Source: Methylobacteriaceae bacterium (GTDB taxonomy: Bacteria > Pseudomonadota > Alphaproteobacteria > Rhizobiales > Beijerinckiaceae). Taken from it: DNA of 64,000 nt. The position numbers were made by a program, and so were the translations under genes. The DNA lies in assembly GCA_020638195.1 (NCBI GenBank), contig JACKJC010000005.1, positions 124,001-188,000 on the forward strand, in the 5' to 3' direction. Position 1 is the stretch's first letter; every line of letters starts with the position of its first letter. The notes beneath the pieces were generated by a model. The model did not search any database. It was not told the origin of the DNA and saw only the letters and a program-made list of their open reading frames with translations. Below are positions 32,216 through 40,777 of the stretch, piece after piece.

Positions 32216-33205
32216 TCACCCGTGAATAGCGGCGCAGACCGCATCGCCGTAGACCTTGGCGACGAAGTCATCGATCCATTGCTGGTCGGGCTCTTCGCGC
32301 AAGGTCGACTTGGCGGCTGCCGCTTCGACCAATTCGAGTTTCGCCTCGATCTCGGCTGCGACTTCCTGATAGGGCAGGCGGCCGAGCTTGATGTTGAGGA
32401 TGTGCTGAGCGTTCGGCAGCGGGAACGTCACATGGCCGGTTTCGAGCAGCTCGATCGCCTGATTGGCGACACGCACCGCATGCGACAGCGCCTTCCAGTC
32501 GACGCCCTGATTGGACTCGGCTTGCAGGGCGCGATGGCCGTACTCGTTGACCAGGCGCTCGACAATCGAATGCGCGCTTCGGATCGTGTTGGTGTAGGGC
32601 AGCTTGCGCCCGCAGACATTCCAGAACGTCTGGCAAGTACCGTTGGGGTGCTTGATATCCTCGATGATCATGTGCTCGTGCTTGGTGCAGGCATTGACGA
32701 TGTGGTCGTGCGCAGTCGCGAGCTTCATGTTCGGATGACAGGCATCCCACATGGCCAGCACCGCGAGAGCCTCACGGGCCGCCGCGACACGGCTGCCCTT
32801 GATCCCGTACTTGTTGGCCTGCTGGCGACAGTAGCCGACGAAGGCCGCCGACTTCTTGGTGATCAGCCGGTGGCGGTTCCTGACGATCTCGCGCCATTCG
32901 ACATGCGGCGCCGTTCCTTCGACGACCGCATCGTCGGGGGCGAACAGGACGTCGAGCGCGACCGTCTGACCCTGCGCCAGCAGCTGCAGGTACTTCTGCA
33001 GGCTGAACGCCTCTTCCTCGACCTCGCCGGCATAGTTCTTCTCGCCTTCGGCCTTGGGCCGCTTCTCGCTGATCGAGCCCTTCGCGCGGCCGAGCAGGAT
33101 GTCGCGGGCATCAGGGATGAACACCGACTTGAAGTCGAAGTCGGAGGCCGGCGTCGACGTCCCGTACAGGTGCGAGCCGAACTGGATGCGCAGGATGGTC
33201 CTCAT
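32216..33205 (-). CDS. RlaP-like (YcgL/COG3541-type) nucleotidyltransferase
   Basis: 329 residues. The N-terminus has the polymerase-beta-type signature GSHLYGTSTPASDFDFKSV (G-S-H-x-Y-G ... S-D-x-D), followed by FIPDARDILLG and ALDVLFAPDD. The C-terminal 200 residues are helical with many His. Known relatives of this fold, called RlaP (RNA-ligase-associated polymerase), are linked to RtcB in RNA-repair gene clusters. RtcB is encoded in the same operon 10 kb away, so a role in RNA end healing is a reasonable inference. GGGGAG precedes ATG 33205. Confidence 0.7.
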   Translation of the reverse strand: MRTILRIQFGSHLYGTSTPASDFDFKSVFIPDARDILLGRAKGSISEKRPKAEGEKNYAGEVEEEAFSLQKYLQLLAQGQTVALDVLFAPDDAVVEGTAPHVEWREIVRNRHRLITKKSAAFVGYCRQQANKYGIKGSRVAAAREALAVLAMWDACHPNMKLATAHDHIVNACTKHEHMIIEDIKHPNGTCQTFWNVCGRKLPYTNTIRSAHSIVERLVNEYGHRALQAESNQGVDWKALSHAVRVANQAIELLETGHVTFPLPNAQHILNIKLGRLPYQEVAAEIEAKLELVEAAAAKSTLREEPDQQWIDDFVAKVYGDAVCAAIHG

Positions 33206-33252
33206 TTCTTGTTCTCCCCGTGCTTCTGCATCAGCTGGTAGACATCAATGGT

Positions 33253-33405
33253 CTAACCGACCTCGATCAATGTGATGTTGTCGAGATCGAAATCGTAGGT
33301 GGACCGGTTGCTCTCGATCCACTTCGCGGCCTGTTCGAGCGAGTCGAAGTCGAGGCTGTTCTCGCCCTCGTAAGGGACGGCGTAGGTGAGGCGGTAGAGC
33401 GTCAT
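33253..33405 (-). CDS. Hypothetical small phage protein
   Basis: 50 residues from ATG 33405, GGAGGCGTGG upstream. Acidic C-terminus with FDLDNITLIEVG. Not recognised. The ATG overlaps the stop of the membrane-protein gene upstream. Confidence 0.5.
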   Translation of the reverse strand: MTLYRLTYAVPYEGENSLDFDSLEQAAKWIESNRSTYDFDLDNITLIEVG

Positions 33406-33614
33406 CCACGCCTCCGGCGTATGTCGCCCGGCGGCCATTCGGCAGCCAGGTACGAGGACATGATGATGATCGACAGAGCGGCTGCGATTAGAATCCAGCC
33501 GATATGTGGTCTGAATGGCATCTGCAGCGGCGGGTCGGACAGCTCGATGAGCATGCCGATAACGCCAGTGGTGCCGGCCAGCCAGATGTTGATGACGAAC
33601 TGAATGAGCCTCAT
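33402..33614 (-). CDS. Small membrane protein, two helices
   Basis: 70 residues. Hydrophobic segments at 4-25 and 38-58, separated by a Pro-rich loop, and a basic C-terminal RRRRG. ATG 33614 overlaps the stop of the upstream gene. Possible holin or membrane effector; no family recognised. Confidence 0.55.
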   Translation of the reverse strand: MRLIQFVINIWLAGTTGVIGMLIELSDPPLQMPFRPHIGWILIAAALSIIIMSSYLAAEWPPGDIRRRRG

Positions 33615-33916
33615 GTCTCGTCCTTCCGTGCACCGAAGCGATCGACGAACAGTTCGCCGACCAACTTTCTGATGAAATCCGTCAGTTCCTTGCCGGCCGT
33701 TCGGTCGCGAATGGTGGAGTCGATCGATCGACGGAATTCGTTCGTGATCAGGCGATCGACGGTGTCGTGCGCGCGGCGCTTGACCTCGGCAGCGACGACC
33801 TCGTTGATCAGTTTCGGAAATTCCTCACGGACGATCGCGTTGACCTGTCCCTCGATCATCTGGCGGACGGCGGCGCGAAGCTCCTGGTCTTCGCCGATGT
33901 TGAGCGTGACTCTCAT
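33611..33916 (-). CDS. Hypothetical helical phage protein
   Basis: 101 residues, MRVTLNIGEDQELRAAVR then a long amphipathic helix including TVDRLITNEFRRSID. GAGGATCAAGCC precedes ATG 33916. Not recognised. Confidence 0.55.
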   Translation of the reverse strand: MRVTLNIGEDQELRAAVRQMIEGQVNAIVREEFPKLINEVVAAEVKRRAHDTVDRLITNEFRRSIDSTIRDRTAGKELTDFIRKLVGELFVDRFGARKDET

Positions 33917-33928
33917 GGCTTGATCCTC

Positions 33929-33988
33929 TCAGTTACAGACGGCGCAGGGGAACTCATCCTTGAGCGCCTCGATTGCGAGTTTCTTGTT
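33929..33988 (-). pseudogene. In-frame extension beyond the opal stop of 33989-34312
   Basis: After the TGA that ends the 107-residue gene, the same frame continues for 19 codons, KKLAIEALKDEFPCAVCN after one Asn, to a second TGA at 33929-33931. It has no start codon of its own and a C-x2-C end, so it looks like the lost C-terminus of that gene. A TGG to TGA change would explain it. It could also be chance. Confidence 0.4.
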
Positions 33989-34312
33989 TCACGCCCACAC
34001 AATGCGGACGTACGATCCCGGCTGATCGCCGGTGCTGATTGCGAAGTAAGGCCGGACGTAGGGCGAATACGCACACCAGTTCCCGCTGTAGCGTTCGACC
34101 CGCATGTGCATCCGCCGCACCGTCGTGGGGCGCTCGACGATCTTTCGATCCTCATATCGCAGCATCACGCCGTGCAGTCGCTGACCGTCGCGCAAGAGTG
34201 AGAGACGGATTGTGTCGGCCTCTTCCTGCGATCCGGCGTAGACCTTGCCGTCGCCGCCATTTGCGAGATCGATTTGATCGATTTCGCCGGTGATGAGGCG
34301 TTCGTTGCTCAT
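33989..34312 (-). CDS. Hypothetical phage protein, possibly truncated by an opal stop
   Basis: 107 residues from ATG 34312 (GAGG upstream). MSNERLITGEIDQIDLANG opens a beta-rich domain with RLHGVMLRYEDRKI and MRVERYSGNWCAYSPY. The stop TGA at 33989-33991 is followed in frame by 19 more codons with a CxxC end (see 33929). Not recognised. Confidence 0.55.
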   Translation of the reverse strand: MSNERLITGEIDQIDLANGGDGKVYAGSQEEADTIRLSLLRDGQRLHGVMLRYEDRKIVERPTTVRRMHMRVERYSGNWCAYSPYVRPYFAISTGDQPGSYVRIVWA

Positions 34313-34614
34313 GCTGCAACCTCGTTGAGGGCTGTCATGGCGCCGGCCGTGTACCAGACGCCGCCTTGATGCTCGGGGCGCTGATGGCGCGTCACATTCT
34401 CGATGCGAACGCGATACCAGCGGCGCCCCTTGGTTGAGAGATGCGGCGCATGCGGCTTCTGGCAGACGTGCCAGCCGGGCCTGTGCGCATATCCCTTGGT
34501 CGGGTGATCTTCGGCCTTGAGGCGAACGCCAACCTCGATCCGCTGCTTGCGATTGATGAACAGCGGACCGAGAGTGCCGTCGCGCCGGACGCGCAGGAGC
34601 TTGTAGGCAATCAT
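34309..34614 (-). CDS. Conserved phage protein, DGTLGPLF family
   Basis: 101 residues. The block YKLLRVRRDGTLGPLFINRKQR, KGYAHRPGWHVC and KGRRWYRVRIENV is conserved in many phages but has no known function. ATG 34614 with GGAGCTTC. Coupled with neighbours by overlapping start/stop codons. Confidence 0.65.
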   Translation of the reverse strand: MIAYKLLRVRRDGTLGPLFINRKQRIEVGVRLKAEDHPTKGYAHRPGWHVCQKPHAPHLSTKGRRWYRVRIENVTRHQRPEHQGGVWYTAGAMTALNEVAA

Positions 34615-34865
34615 GGGAGAAGCTCCATGAATGCGTCGAAGATTGCGTTGATCGCGCGATTGCGCGTGTCGAGAGCTGGACCGTAGAAGTCTTTCGGCTC
34701 CCATTGCCCGGTGTAATCAGGCACGGATGCGCGCATCTTCTGGTAGGCAGCATCGGCGTGGAACGCCGCCTTGATCGATTGAAACAGCGCTTCGACTTCA
34801 GGCTTGACCTGAGTGATCGACTCCGACTTTCCAGTCGTCGTGTCGCGGTAAAAGAGATCAGCCAT
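34611..34865 (-). CDS. Hypothetical phage protein
   Basis: 84 residues from ATG 34865. Helical segments SITQVKPEVEALFQSIKAAF and RNRAINAIFDAFMELL. Not recognised. Its start overlaps the rIIB end by 8 bp. Confidence 0.55.
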   Translation of the reverse strand: MADLFYRDTTTGKSESITQVKPEVEALFQSIKAAFHADAAYQKMRASVPDYTGQWEPKDFYGPALDTRNRAINAIFDAFMELLP

Positions 34866-35319
34866 TGATGATCTCCTTCACCGCAGAGTTCGCGACGAAA
34901 CCGAAAAAGCCGTCTTCGGTTTCGATGTAGATGCGCTTTTCGACGTCGTCGTTATCCACGGCCGAGACCGTGTAGACGCCGTCTGGAGCCTCCTCGTCGC
35001 CTTCGACCCGGATTGTGTCGCCAGCCTTCATCAGCAACACGCGCGTCGCCTGCGGGTCGGCGACCGCCTTAACGTGCCAGGCGGCCGGCATGGCTTCGCC
35101 GTCGACCAGCAGGACGTCCTCGGTCAACACGACCTTGCCGCAAGTCGCATCCTCGACGGCGTGTTTGACGTCGGCGAGTTTGGCCAGGTCTTCGGCGCTC
35201 GACGTTTCCGCGACCAGATGGTCGCGGATCGTGCCGAAGTGCGGATGGTCCTCGCCGACCGTGTAGAAACGGCCGGCGAAGAATGTGACCGAACGGTCGC
35301 TGATGGTGTGCGGTATCAT
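34858..35319 (-). CDS. rIIB: rIIB-like protein
   Basis: 153 residues. It follows rIIA directly (overlap ATGA), and its N-terminal region FFAGRFYTVGEDHPHFGTIRDHL and LAKLADVKHAV plus VLLVDGEAMP match the rIIB plan of a small beta domain with H-P-x-F and a D-x-K-x-A. It ends with a helical part. In T4, rIIA and rIIB act together at the membrane in lysis inhibition and exclusion. Start ATG 35319, GGAGGCAGC upstream. Confidence is moderate because it is shorter than T4 rIIB. Confidence 0.65.
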   Translation of the reverse strand: MIPHTISDRSVTFFAGRFYTVGEDHPHFGTIRDHLVAETSSAEDLAKLADVKHAVEDATCGKVVLTEDVLLVDGEAMPAAWHVKAVADPQATRVLLMKAGDTIRVEGDEEAPDGVYTVSAVDNDDVEKRIYIETEDGFFGFVANSAVKEIING

Positions 35320-37460
35320 GCTGCCTCCCTCAACGGGCGTGCGTCTCCCCTGAGCGTGCGCAGGGCTTGAAGTTCTGCAAGCGTCAGGAGATAGGCGTTG
35401 ATGACGTCGAAGCTGTTGCGGTAACCCCAGGTGGACAGGTCGTTCACGAGCTTCTTCAGCACCAGATCCTCATTGAGGATGGCGTCGAAGTCGTTGTTGA
35501 GAGAGATGACAGGGCAGGTCGACATATCGCTCACCGCTTCCGCCACGACGCCGCCAAGCTTGACGAGCATCTTGCGGAAGATCTCGTTGTCGCTTTCCTC
35601 TGCGCTGGCCGCTTGATTGACCTGTTCCTGCAGGGCGGCGTATCTGGCCTGGATATCGACCAGTGTCTGCGGCATCGGCGCCGTGACGTTGCCGTTGAAG
35701 AACAGGAGTATCTGCGTGTCGAACCTGTGCCGCGATTGGGACGACATGGCCGGCGTGAGCAATGGGTCATATCGACCCTGAAAAGCCGAGACGAGATCGG
35801 CGTGCGGCCCGCGCCAGTTGGGGCCCAGTTCATCCTTCTCGGTCTTGATCAGGAGAACCGTGCCGGTCGCGATCATGCCGAACTCGACCGCCTTGCGCAG
35901 AACCGTACGCAAGTCGGTTTCGTAGATGGATTGTCCATCGCCGACACGATACAGCGCGCCGCGCTGGCGATTGCTCGACAAGCGCTCGATGAAATAGCCG
36001 CCGGCGTTCAGATCGACCGGACCCGTCTCCATCATGAAGCCAACATCGTTGACCACGAGAGTGCGGCGCACGCGCAGTTTCTTGGTCTTGTCACGGTGGA
36101 ACTGCGGCGTTTCGACCTTGAAATCGTCGAGGACGACGTATTCGGCGTCGCCGATCGCCTCCTGCGCCATCGCGAGATCATCGCGCTTGACGCGGATCCA
36201 CAGCAGATCCTGTCCTTCGAGACCGGCGGCGGCCAGGCGCTGCTTGGAATAGAGCGGGTGATGTTCGATAGCGATCTTCACGCCGACGCAGTTGCGCGGG
36301 TGGAAGGCCGAACGGTCGAACTTGAAATCCGCGCCCACGCTCCAGCCTTCACGCAGGCGCATGAACTTGATACGGTCGCTCGGCTCGTGACGGTCGACGA
36401 TCTGGCGCCCGTTCCACGGCGTGAGTGGACGGATCGCATTGAGACGATACGCGCCGATGAGATCGTTCAGCTCGTAGAACGCATGGCAGGCCGCAAAGTA
36501 CGTCTCGGCCGCCGACACCTTGGACTGGACGATCGCGGTGACGTCGGTCTCGAACTGTGCGACGAGGCGCTGCAGCGTCGCCTTGGTCTTCTCGTCATAG
36601 CCGAGCTGTTCGCGCGACAGGTTGACGGAGACCGAACCGATCGGCGCCTCGAACACGACGTGATCGTTGTGCTGCAGGAAGCCCTGGTGCTCGATCTGAG
36701 AGAGATCGAAGGGATACATCACGCAACCCATGCGCACGACAGGGCCAAAAAACGGCACGGACGAGGCCACATACTTGGTCCAGTTCTCGCCGGAGAGCTG
36801 GACGACCGGCTCGCTCCATTCGATCGCCGGCAACACCTTCGGGCGCGGATTGAATGACCAGAGCACATCGCGCGCCGCGCGGTTGAACTGGCCGATGTCG
36901 TCCTGACGCACGGCGAAGGAAATCTCCATTCCGGACGGCTCGTTGGTGGCGACTTCCACCAGCATGCGCAGCACGGGGCGCCCGTCGCTGGTCAGCGACA
37001 TGGTGTAGGCGCGCTTCACGCCATCGTAAATCGAGACGATGTTGTAGGCGCCAGCGCCATTCTCGCCGATCAGGTAGGCAAAAGCCGAAAGCCGGCCAAG
37101 GCCCCAACCGCCGACCTGGGTGTCGCTGTCGCGCTTGGTCGAGGCGTAGATCTTCGGATAGATCGTCTCCATGGCCTGCTTCGACATGCCGTTGCCGAAG
37201 TCACGGAAGCTGATCGTCGGATCGAGGCGCGTCGGCAGCTTGACGACCGGCAGGAATTCCTCCGGCACGGTGTCGCCGTACTTGTCGCGCGAGGCGTCCC
37301 ACATGTTGGTCGACAGCTCCCGGATCGGGTAGCTGATCTTGTCCTTGGCCAGGCCGGAGATCTGCGCGAAGAACGCGGTCGCGTTGGCTTCGAACGACAG
37401 ACCGATTTCGCCGACGACGCCGCCGGAGCGGTCCTCGTGCTGCTTGTCGATGATCTTCAT
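35316..37460 (-). CDS. rIIA: rIIA-like GHKL ATPase
   Basis: 714 residues. The Bergerat (HSP90/MutL-type) ATP site is complete: N box IRELSTNMWDA (46-56, E48 and N52), G1 FRDFGNGMS (85-93), and the glycine lid GGWGLGRLSA (117-126). The long middle and C-terminal region is not recognised. Size, the GHKL domain and the rIIB gene immediately downstream fit rIIA. This pair is typical of virulent T4-like phages, so its presence beside an integrase is notable. Start ATG 37460 with GGAGACAACTC. Confidence 0.75.
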   Translation of the reverse strand: MKIIDKQHEDRSGGVVGEIGLSFEANATAFFAQISGLAKDKISYPIRELSTNMWDASRDKYGDTVPEEFLPVVKLPTRLDPTISFRDFGNGMSKQAMETIYPKIYASTKRDSDTQVGGWGLGRLSAFAYLIGENGAGAYNIVSIYDGVKRAYTMSLTSDGRPVLRMLVEVATNEPSGMEISFAVRQDDIGQFNRAARDVLWSFNPRPKVLPAIEWSEPVVQLSGENWTKYVASSVPFFGPVVRMGCVMYPFDLSQIEHQGFLQHNDHVVFEAPIGSVSVNLSREQLGYDEKTKATLQRLVAQFETDVTAIVQSKVSAAETYFAACHAFYELNDLIGAYRLNAIRPLTPWNGRQIVDRHEPSDRIKFMRLREGWSVGADFKFDRSAFHPRNCVGVKIAIEHHPLYSKQRLAAAGLEGQDLLWIRVKRDDLAMAQEAIGDAEYVVLDDFKVETPQFHRDKTKKLRVRRTLVVNDVGFMMETGPVDLNAGGYFIERLSSNRQRGALYRVGDGQSIYETDLRTVLRKAVEFGMIATGTVLLIKTEKDELGPNWRGPHADLVSAFQGRYDPLLTPAMSSQSRHRFDTQILLFFNGNVTAPMPQTLVDIQARYAALQEQVNQAASAEESDNEIFRKMLVKLGGVVAEAVSDMSTCPVISLNNDFDAILNEDLVLKKLVNDLSTWGYRNSFDVINAYLLTLAELQALRTLRGDARPLREAA

Positions 37461-37483
37461 GAGTTGTCTCCTTGAATGGCTGA

Positions 37484-38491
37484 TCAGGCGGACTGGCGAA
37501 TGTCGACGACGACATCGTCGTCATCGCCGTCGAACAGGTCGGTGAGTGTCGGCGCGCCCTGCTTTGCGTTCTTGGCGCGCTTCTTCTCGCGGGCCGCATC
37601 CCAGCGGCGATCGCGCGCCTCCAGGACGAGAGCGCCGAAGTCTGCGACCGGCACGCCCATCATTTCGAGGACGGTCGCGGCGTCGTCTGGATAGGTCCAA
37701 AGAAAATCGGCGAGCGTCTTTGGCGCGCTCGTCCTGTTGCTGCCCGTGAAGGTCGCGACCTGCTTGGGATCGCGCTCGATCACGAACTTCGTCTGGTCGA
37801 TCGCCAGCATCATGTCGCGCAGCTTGAACAGATGCTCGAAGTCAAGCACTTCCTTCGAGGAATGCGCGTTGAAATAGCCGACCGACAGGTTGGTGCATTC
37901 CGGGATCAGGCTCTTGTAGGAGCGCGTATCCGTGAAGATGCCCTTGTCGTCGGCCTTGTAGCCTTCGAGCTGCAGACCGAGCGATGCAGCGAAGGCGTCG
38001 GAAGCGGTCCGGCCACCCTGGTGCGTGATGATCGAGTCGTAGCCCTTGCGATCGAAAGCGATCGCCGACGTGATGCCCTTGACGAAGTCGGGCGCCTTGG
38101 CGGCGATGTCGGACGATCCGACCGCACCGACCTCTTCCGCGTAATGGAAGATATAGAGACCCGGCACGCCAGCGCGGATCATCTGCATCATGATCCAGTT
38201 GCCGGCCGCATCGTCGGCGCCGAGACAAGAAGCGTTCGACTTCTTGTGCAGCTTGAGCATCTTGCCGTCGATGACCACATTCTGCCGGCCAGCGTTGTGA
38301 TGGACGCTGTCGGTGTGCGACGACCACATGGTGACCGGCTTGTCGCCGATCACCTTGTAGAGGTTGCCGAAGGGGTCGCGGGTGAGACCGAGCGGCAGAA
38401 GGAATCGCGCGATGTATTCGGCCTCGCTCTGCGAGCCGTACGGGCGCTTGTATGTGTGCATTTCTTTCAATTCATGCAAATCGGCGTTCAT
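37484..38491 (-). CDS. Zinc-dependent M20/M28-type peptidase
   Basis: 335 residues. Metal ligands of the co-catalytic fold are in order: H59 and D61 in SSHTDSVH, D94 in GADDAAGN, E119-E120 in HYAEEVG, an Asp in AFDRKGYD and His in YFNAHSS. The usual lid domain seems reduced. Phage aminopeptidases of this type are rare and their substrate is unknown. ATG 38491 overlaps the stop of the preceding gene (ATGA) and has GGAG; an alternative start is ATG 38461. It lies directly before rIIA. Confidence 0.75.
   Translation of the reverse strand: MNADLHELKEMHTYKRPYGSQSEAEYIARFLLPLGLTRDPFGNLYKVIGDKPVTMWSSHTDSVHHNAGRQNVVIDGKMLKLHKKSNASCLGADDAAGNWIMMQMIRAGVPGLYIFHYAEEVGAVGSSDIAAKAPDFVKGITSAIAFDRKGYDSIITHQGGRTASDAFAASLGLQLEGYKADDKGIFTDTRSYKSLIPECTNLSVGYFNAHSSKEVLDFEHLFKLRDMMLAIDQTKFVIERDPKQVATFTGSNRTSAPKTLADFLWTYPDDAATVLEMMGVPVADFGALVLEARDRRWDAAREKKRAKNAKQGAPTLTDLFDGDDDDVVVDIRQSA
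38464..38481. promoter_or_regulatory. Palindromic box, variant, inside the peptidase start region
   Basis: CTTTCA-ATTCAT-GCAAAT lies 10 bp inside the peptidase frame if ATG 38491 is used, or 2 bp before ATG 38461. The left arm is poor. Confidence 0.3.
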
Positions 38492-39834
38492 GCTGCTTCT
38501 CCGATGTTGGCGATCGTCTCGTCGATGTCGGCCGAGATCTGGTCGAGCTTCTTGCGGCGTGCGGCGCGTCTCTGCGTGCGCGGCTTGCGGCTATTCTCGA
38601 CGATCTGCCAGTCTCGTCTATTGAACTTGGTGCCGGGATTCTCTGGATCTTCGACGAAAGGCACCGTATTGGCGTAGCGGTAGCCGTAGATGTCGGACCA
38701 GGTTTCTGCGGCAGCCTTTTCCTTGGTCCAGTACTCGGATTTGGTCACGTTTTCATCCATGATGACGCGCACCAGCGAATTGCGGTCCCAGAAAACGCCG
38801 TCGACCTCGACCGCGTAGTTCGCGATCGATTCCGGAGACCACGTCTCGCCGCTCGGCTGAACAGCCTTCCACGTTTCCGGATCCCAGTGGCGCAAGGTGT
38901 GGGTGTGCGGGCAGGAACAATGGATCGGCGAGACGCCGCCAGTCCCAGGCGAGTTGATGAAGGGGAGGCTATTGGAGCCGCCATCGAACGTCTCGAAGTG
39001 GTCGCCCTTGTCGATCGCGCCGGAGATATTATCCCAGTACGGCAGGACGTAGCGGCGACCCTGACGATCGGCCCTGCCTTCGATCTTAGCGATCTTGGCG
39101 CCGACAAAGCGCGAGACCTGCGTGAAACCCATCTCGCTCAGCTTGCTGCGGAGACGCGCCTCGTCGCCATACAGACGACCGAACTGCTTGCGTTCAGGCC
39201 AAGTGATGGCGCGAGCCGAGATACGCCCGCGATCGTTGACGAGCCAGGCGATCGCCAGGTCGCCGCCCGCATAGGCTTCGACCGGGTGAACGCCCATGCA
39301 GACCTCGCGCCAATGGTCAGTTTCGCACGACATGCAGGAATCCGGCCCCTCCTCGTAGATGCGGCGGAAATCCTCGCGGGAAAATCCGAAATGGACTTCG
39401 CCGGAGGGGTCGACCAGCGCGATCAGACGGCGCTTTTCGGCGTCGCCGAGGTTGGGGTAGTTGGCCTCGATGTATCGGCCGGGCGTGACCTCGGTCACCT
39501 TGTTGATGATGGCCTCGGCCTTGTTGCGGAAGAAGCCGATCAGGCAGGGATTGCGCGCCGCACGATGGGCGAAGTGATCGGCGATCGGTTTCAGATCCCA
39601 CCCCTTGGGCAGGGGCTGCGCGCCAGGCGGCAAGGCTGCGGCGTGGCGGGCCCGCCAATCGTCATTGGCCTGCGCGATCCGGCGCGGCTGGATCTTGTAG
39701 CTCGACAGCGCCATGAGCTGCTTGGCGCGGGTAGTGGCCAGGATGCCGGTTTCGAACGGACCTTCATCCGAGATCGGATCCTCGATGAATCCTCCCTCGG
39801 TCTTTGGCGTGAGGCGGACCAGATAGAAAGACAT
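38488..39834 (-). CDS. Large conserved phage protein, CxxC/His-rich
   Basis: 448 residues from ATG 39834. Segments SCMSCETDHWREV, AYAGGDLAIAWLVNDRG, ARAITWPERKQFGRLYGDEARL and GAKIAKIEGRADRQGRRYVLPYWD occur in a widespread phage family of unknown function. The CxxC and the double His in CSCPHTHTLRHW suggest metal binding. GAGGAG lies 9 nt upstream. The ATG at 39834 was preferred over the longer frame that overlaps the next gene. Confidence 0.6.
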   Translation of the reverse strand: MSFYLVRLTPKTEGGFIEDPISDEGPFETGILATTRAKQLMALSSYKIQPRRIAQANDDWRARHAAALPPGAQPLPKGWDLKPIADHFAHRAARNPCLIGFFRNKAEAIINKVTEVTPGRYIEANYPNLGDAEKRRLIALVDPSGEVHFGFSREDFRRIYEEGPDSCMSCETDHWREVCMGVHPVEAYAGGDLAIAWLVNDRGRISARAITWPERKQFGRLYGDEARLRSKLSEMGFTQVSRFVGAKIAKIEGRADRQGRRYVLPYWDNISGAIDKGDHFETFDGGSNSLPFINSPGTGGVSPIHCSCPHTHTLRHWDPETWKAVQPSGETWSPESIANYAVEVDGVFWDRNSLVRVIMDENVTKSEYWTKEKAAAETWSDIYGYRYANTVPFVEDPENPGTKFNRRDWQIVENSRKPRTQRRAARRKKLDQISADIDETIANIGEAA

Positions 39835-39848
39835 GTGCTTTGCTCCTC

Positions 39849-39866
39849 GTTTGCATTCAAGCGCAT
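39849..39866. promoter_or_regulatory. Palindromic box, GCGCAT variant
   Basis: GTTTGC-ATTCAA-GCGCAT, 14 bp upstream of the 448-residue protein start. Confidence 0.5.
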
Positions 39867-39878
39867 AGGATGGCGCGG

Positions 39879-40247
39879 CTATGCCGCCGGGCGGTGCCGC
39901 TCGTGGATGTAGAGCTGGGGCTTCGGCGCCTCGTACCAGAAGGCGACGCGCGGCGGCTCGTGGAACGCCACAACTGTGATCGGGCGCGCGGCGGCGTAGC
40001 GGTTGCGGGACTTGCGGATCGTCTTGCCGGTTTCCATGGCGGTGTCGACGATCAGCAGCCGGCCGAGTTCGGTCGGTGCCGGCGCGCCGTGCGGAATGAA
40101 CGGCACGCCCAGCATGTGGCTGGCGTAGACCGCCGCGATCGCGCCAGACCGGCCGGGGCCGGTGACGGCGCCGACCTCTGACAGATCGTGCAGCAGCAAT
40201 TCGCTGCGCAGTTGCAGATTGAATTCCGGTTCGCTGACGACACGCAT
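39879..40247 (-). CDS. Phosphoribosyltransferase-fold protein
   Basis: 122 residues. The PRPP-binding element LLIVDTAMETGKTIRK (V-D-x4-T-G-x-T) and the upstream GPGRSGAIAAVYASHML are those of type I phosphoribosyltransferases. Substrate unknown. The PRPP site is complete, so it may salvage bases or act on DNA or RNA. GGAGGTCAA precedes ATG 40247. A near-perfect box is 9 bp upstream. Confidence 0.75.
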   Translation of the reverse strand: MRVVSEPEFNLQLRSELLLHDLSEVGAVTGPGRSGAIAAVYASHMLGVPFIPHGAPAPTELGRLLIVDTAMETGKTIRKSRNRYAAARPITVVAFHEPPRVAFWYEAPKPQLYIHERHRPAA

Positions 40248-40256
40248 TTGACCTCC

Positions 40257-40274
40257 ATTTGCATGCAAGCAAAC
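40257..40274. promoter_or_regulatory. Palindromic box, perfect arms
   Basis: ATTTGC-ATGCAA-GCAAAC, 9 bp upstream of the phosphoribosyltransferase start. Confidence 0.7.
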
Positions 40275-40308
40275 GGCAGGGCGCAATGGCCCTGCCGTCC
40301 GGCGCCGA

Positions 40309-40695
40309 TCAGACGCGCGAGAGGTGCTTGTCGAACGACCAGGTGCCTGACTGATCGCGGCCGGGATAGCGCACGAGCATCGTCTTGGTCGGGTGCTGGC
40401 GCAGCTTGAGCACAGTTCCGACGCCGTACTTGGCGTGACGGACCTGGACCTGCAGCAGCGGCGGCAGGATGACCGGGCCGCCGGCGACCGGCGACGAGGT
40501 CTCTTCCGGCAGATTCTCGAGTTCGACGACGCCGTTCAGCGAATCGCCGTCCTCATCGAACATGTCGACGTTCCGATCGCCGTCGGAATCGACGAACTCG
40601 ACCATCCACTTGAAGGACTGGTCGCCGTCGACGACCTTGATGAGCGTGGCTTCGGTCCCGTCCTTGGTCTGGAACGGCTTGTCGTAGTTGATCAT
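40309..40695 (-). CDS. Hypothetical phage protein
   Basis: 128 residues from ATG 40695, AAGGAAG upstream. Acidic N-terminal half (DSDGDRNVDMFDEDGD) and basic, beta-rich C-terminal part (QVQVRHAKYGVGTVLKL) resembling a small SH3/KOW-like domain. Not recognised. Confidence 0.5.
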   Translation of the reverse strand: MINYDKPFQTKDGTEATLIKVVDGDQSFKWMVEFVDSDGDRNVDMFDEDGDSLNGVVELENLPEETSSPVAGGPVILPPLLQVQVRHAKYGVGTVLKLRQHPTKTMLVRYPGRDQSGTWSFDKHLSRV

Positions 40696-40777
40696 GCGTG
40701 TGCTTCCTTCTGTCGTACCGCAGGCTTGTTTGCTCTTCGCCTCGAAAGAGCCGGCGGCGGGTGATGAGGCGAAGAGG

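Noticed and set aside
31967..33241. 424-residue rightward ORF antisense to the nucleotidyltransferase
   Set aside because: Antisense shadow; low-complexity composition, no motif, and the minus-strand gene is well supported.
35367..36857. 496-residue rightward ORF antisense to rIIA
   Set aside because: Overlaps the well-supported GHKL ATPase frame and shows no family motif.
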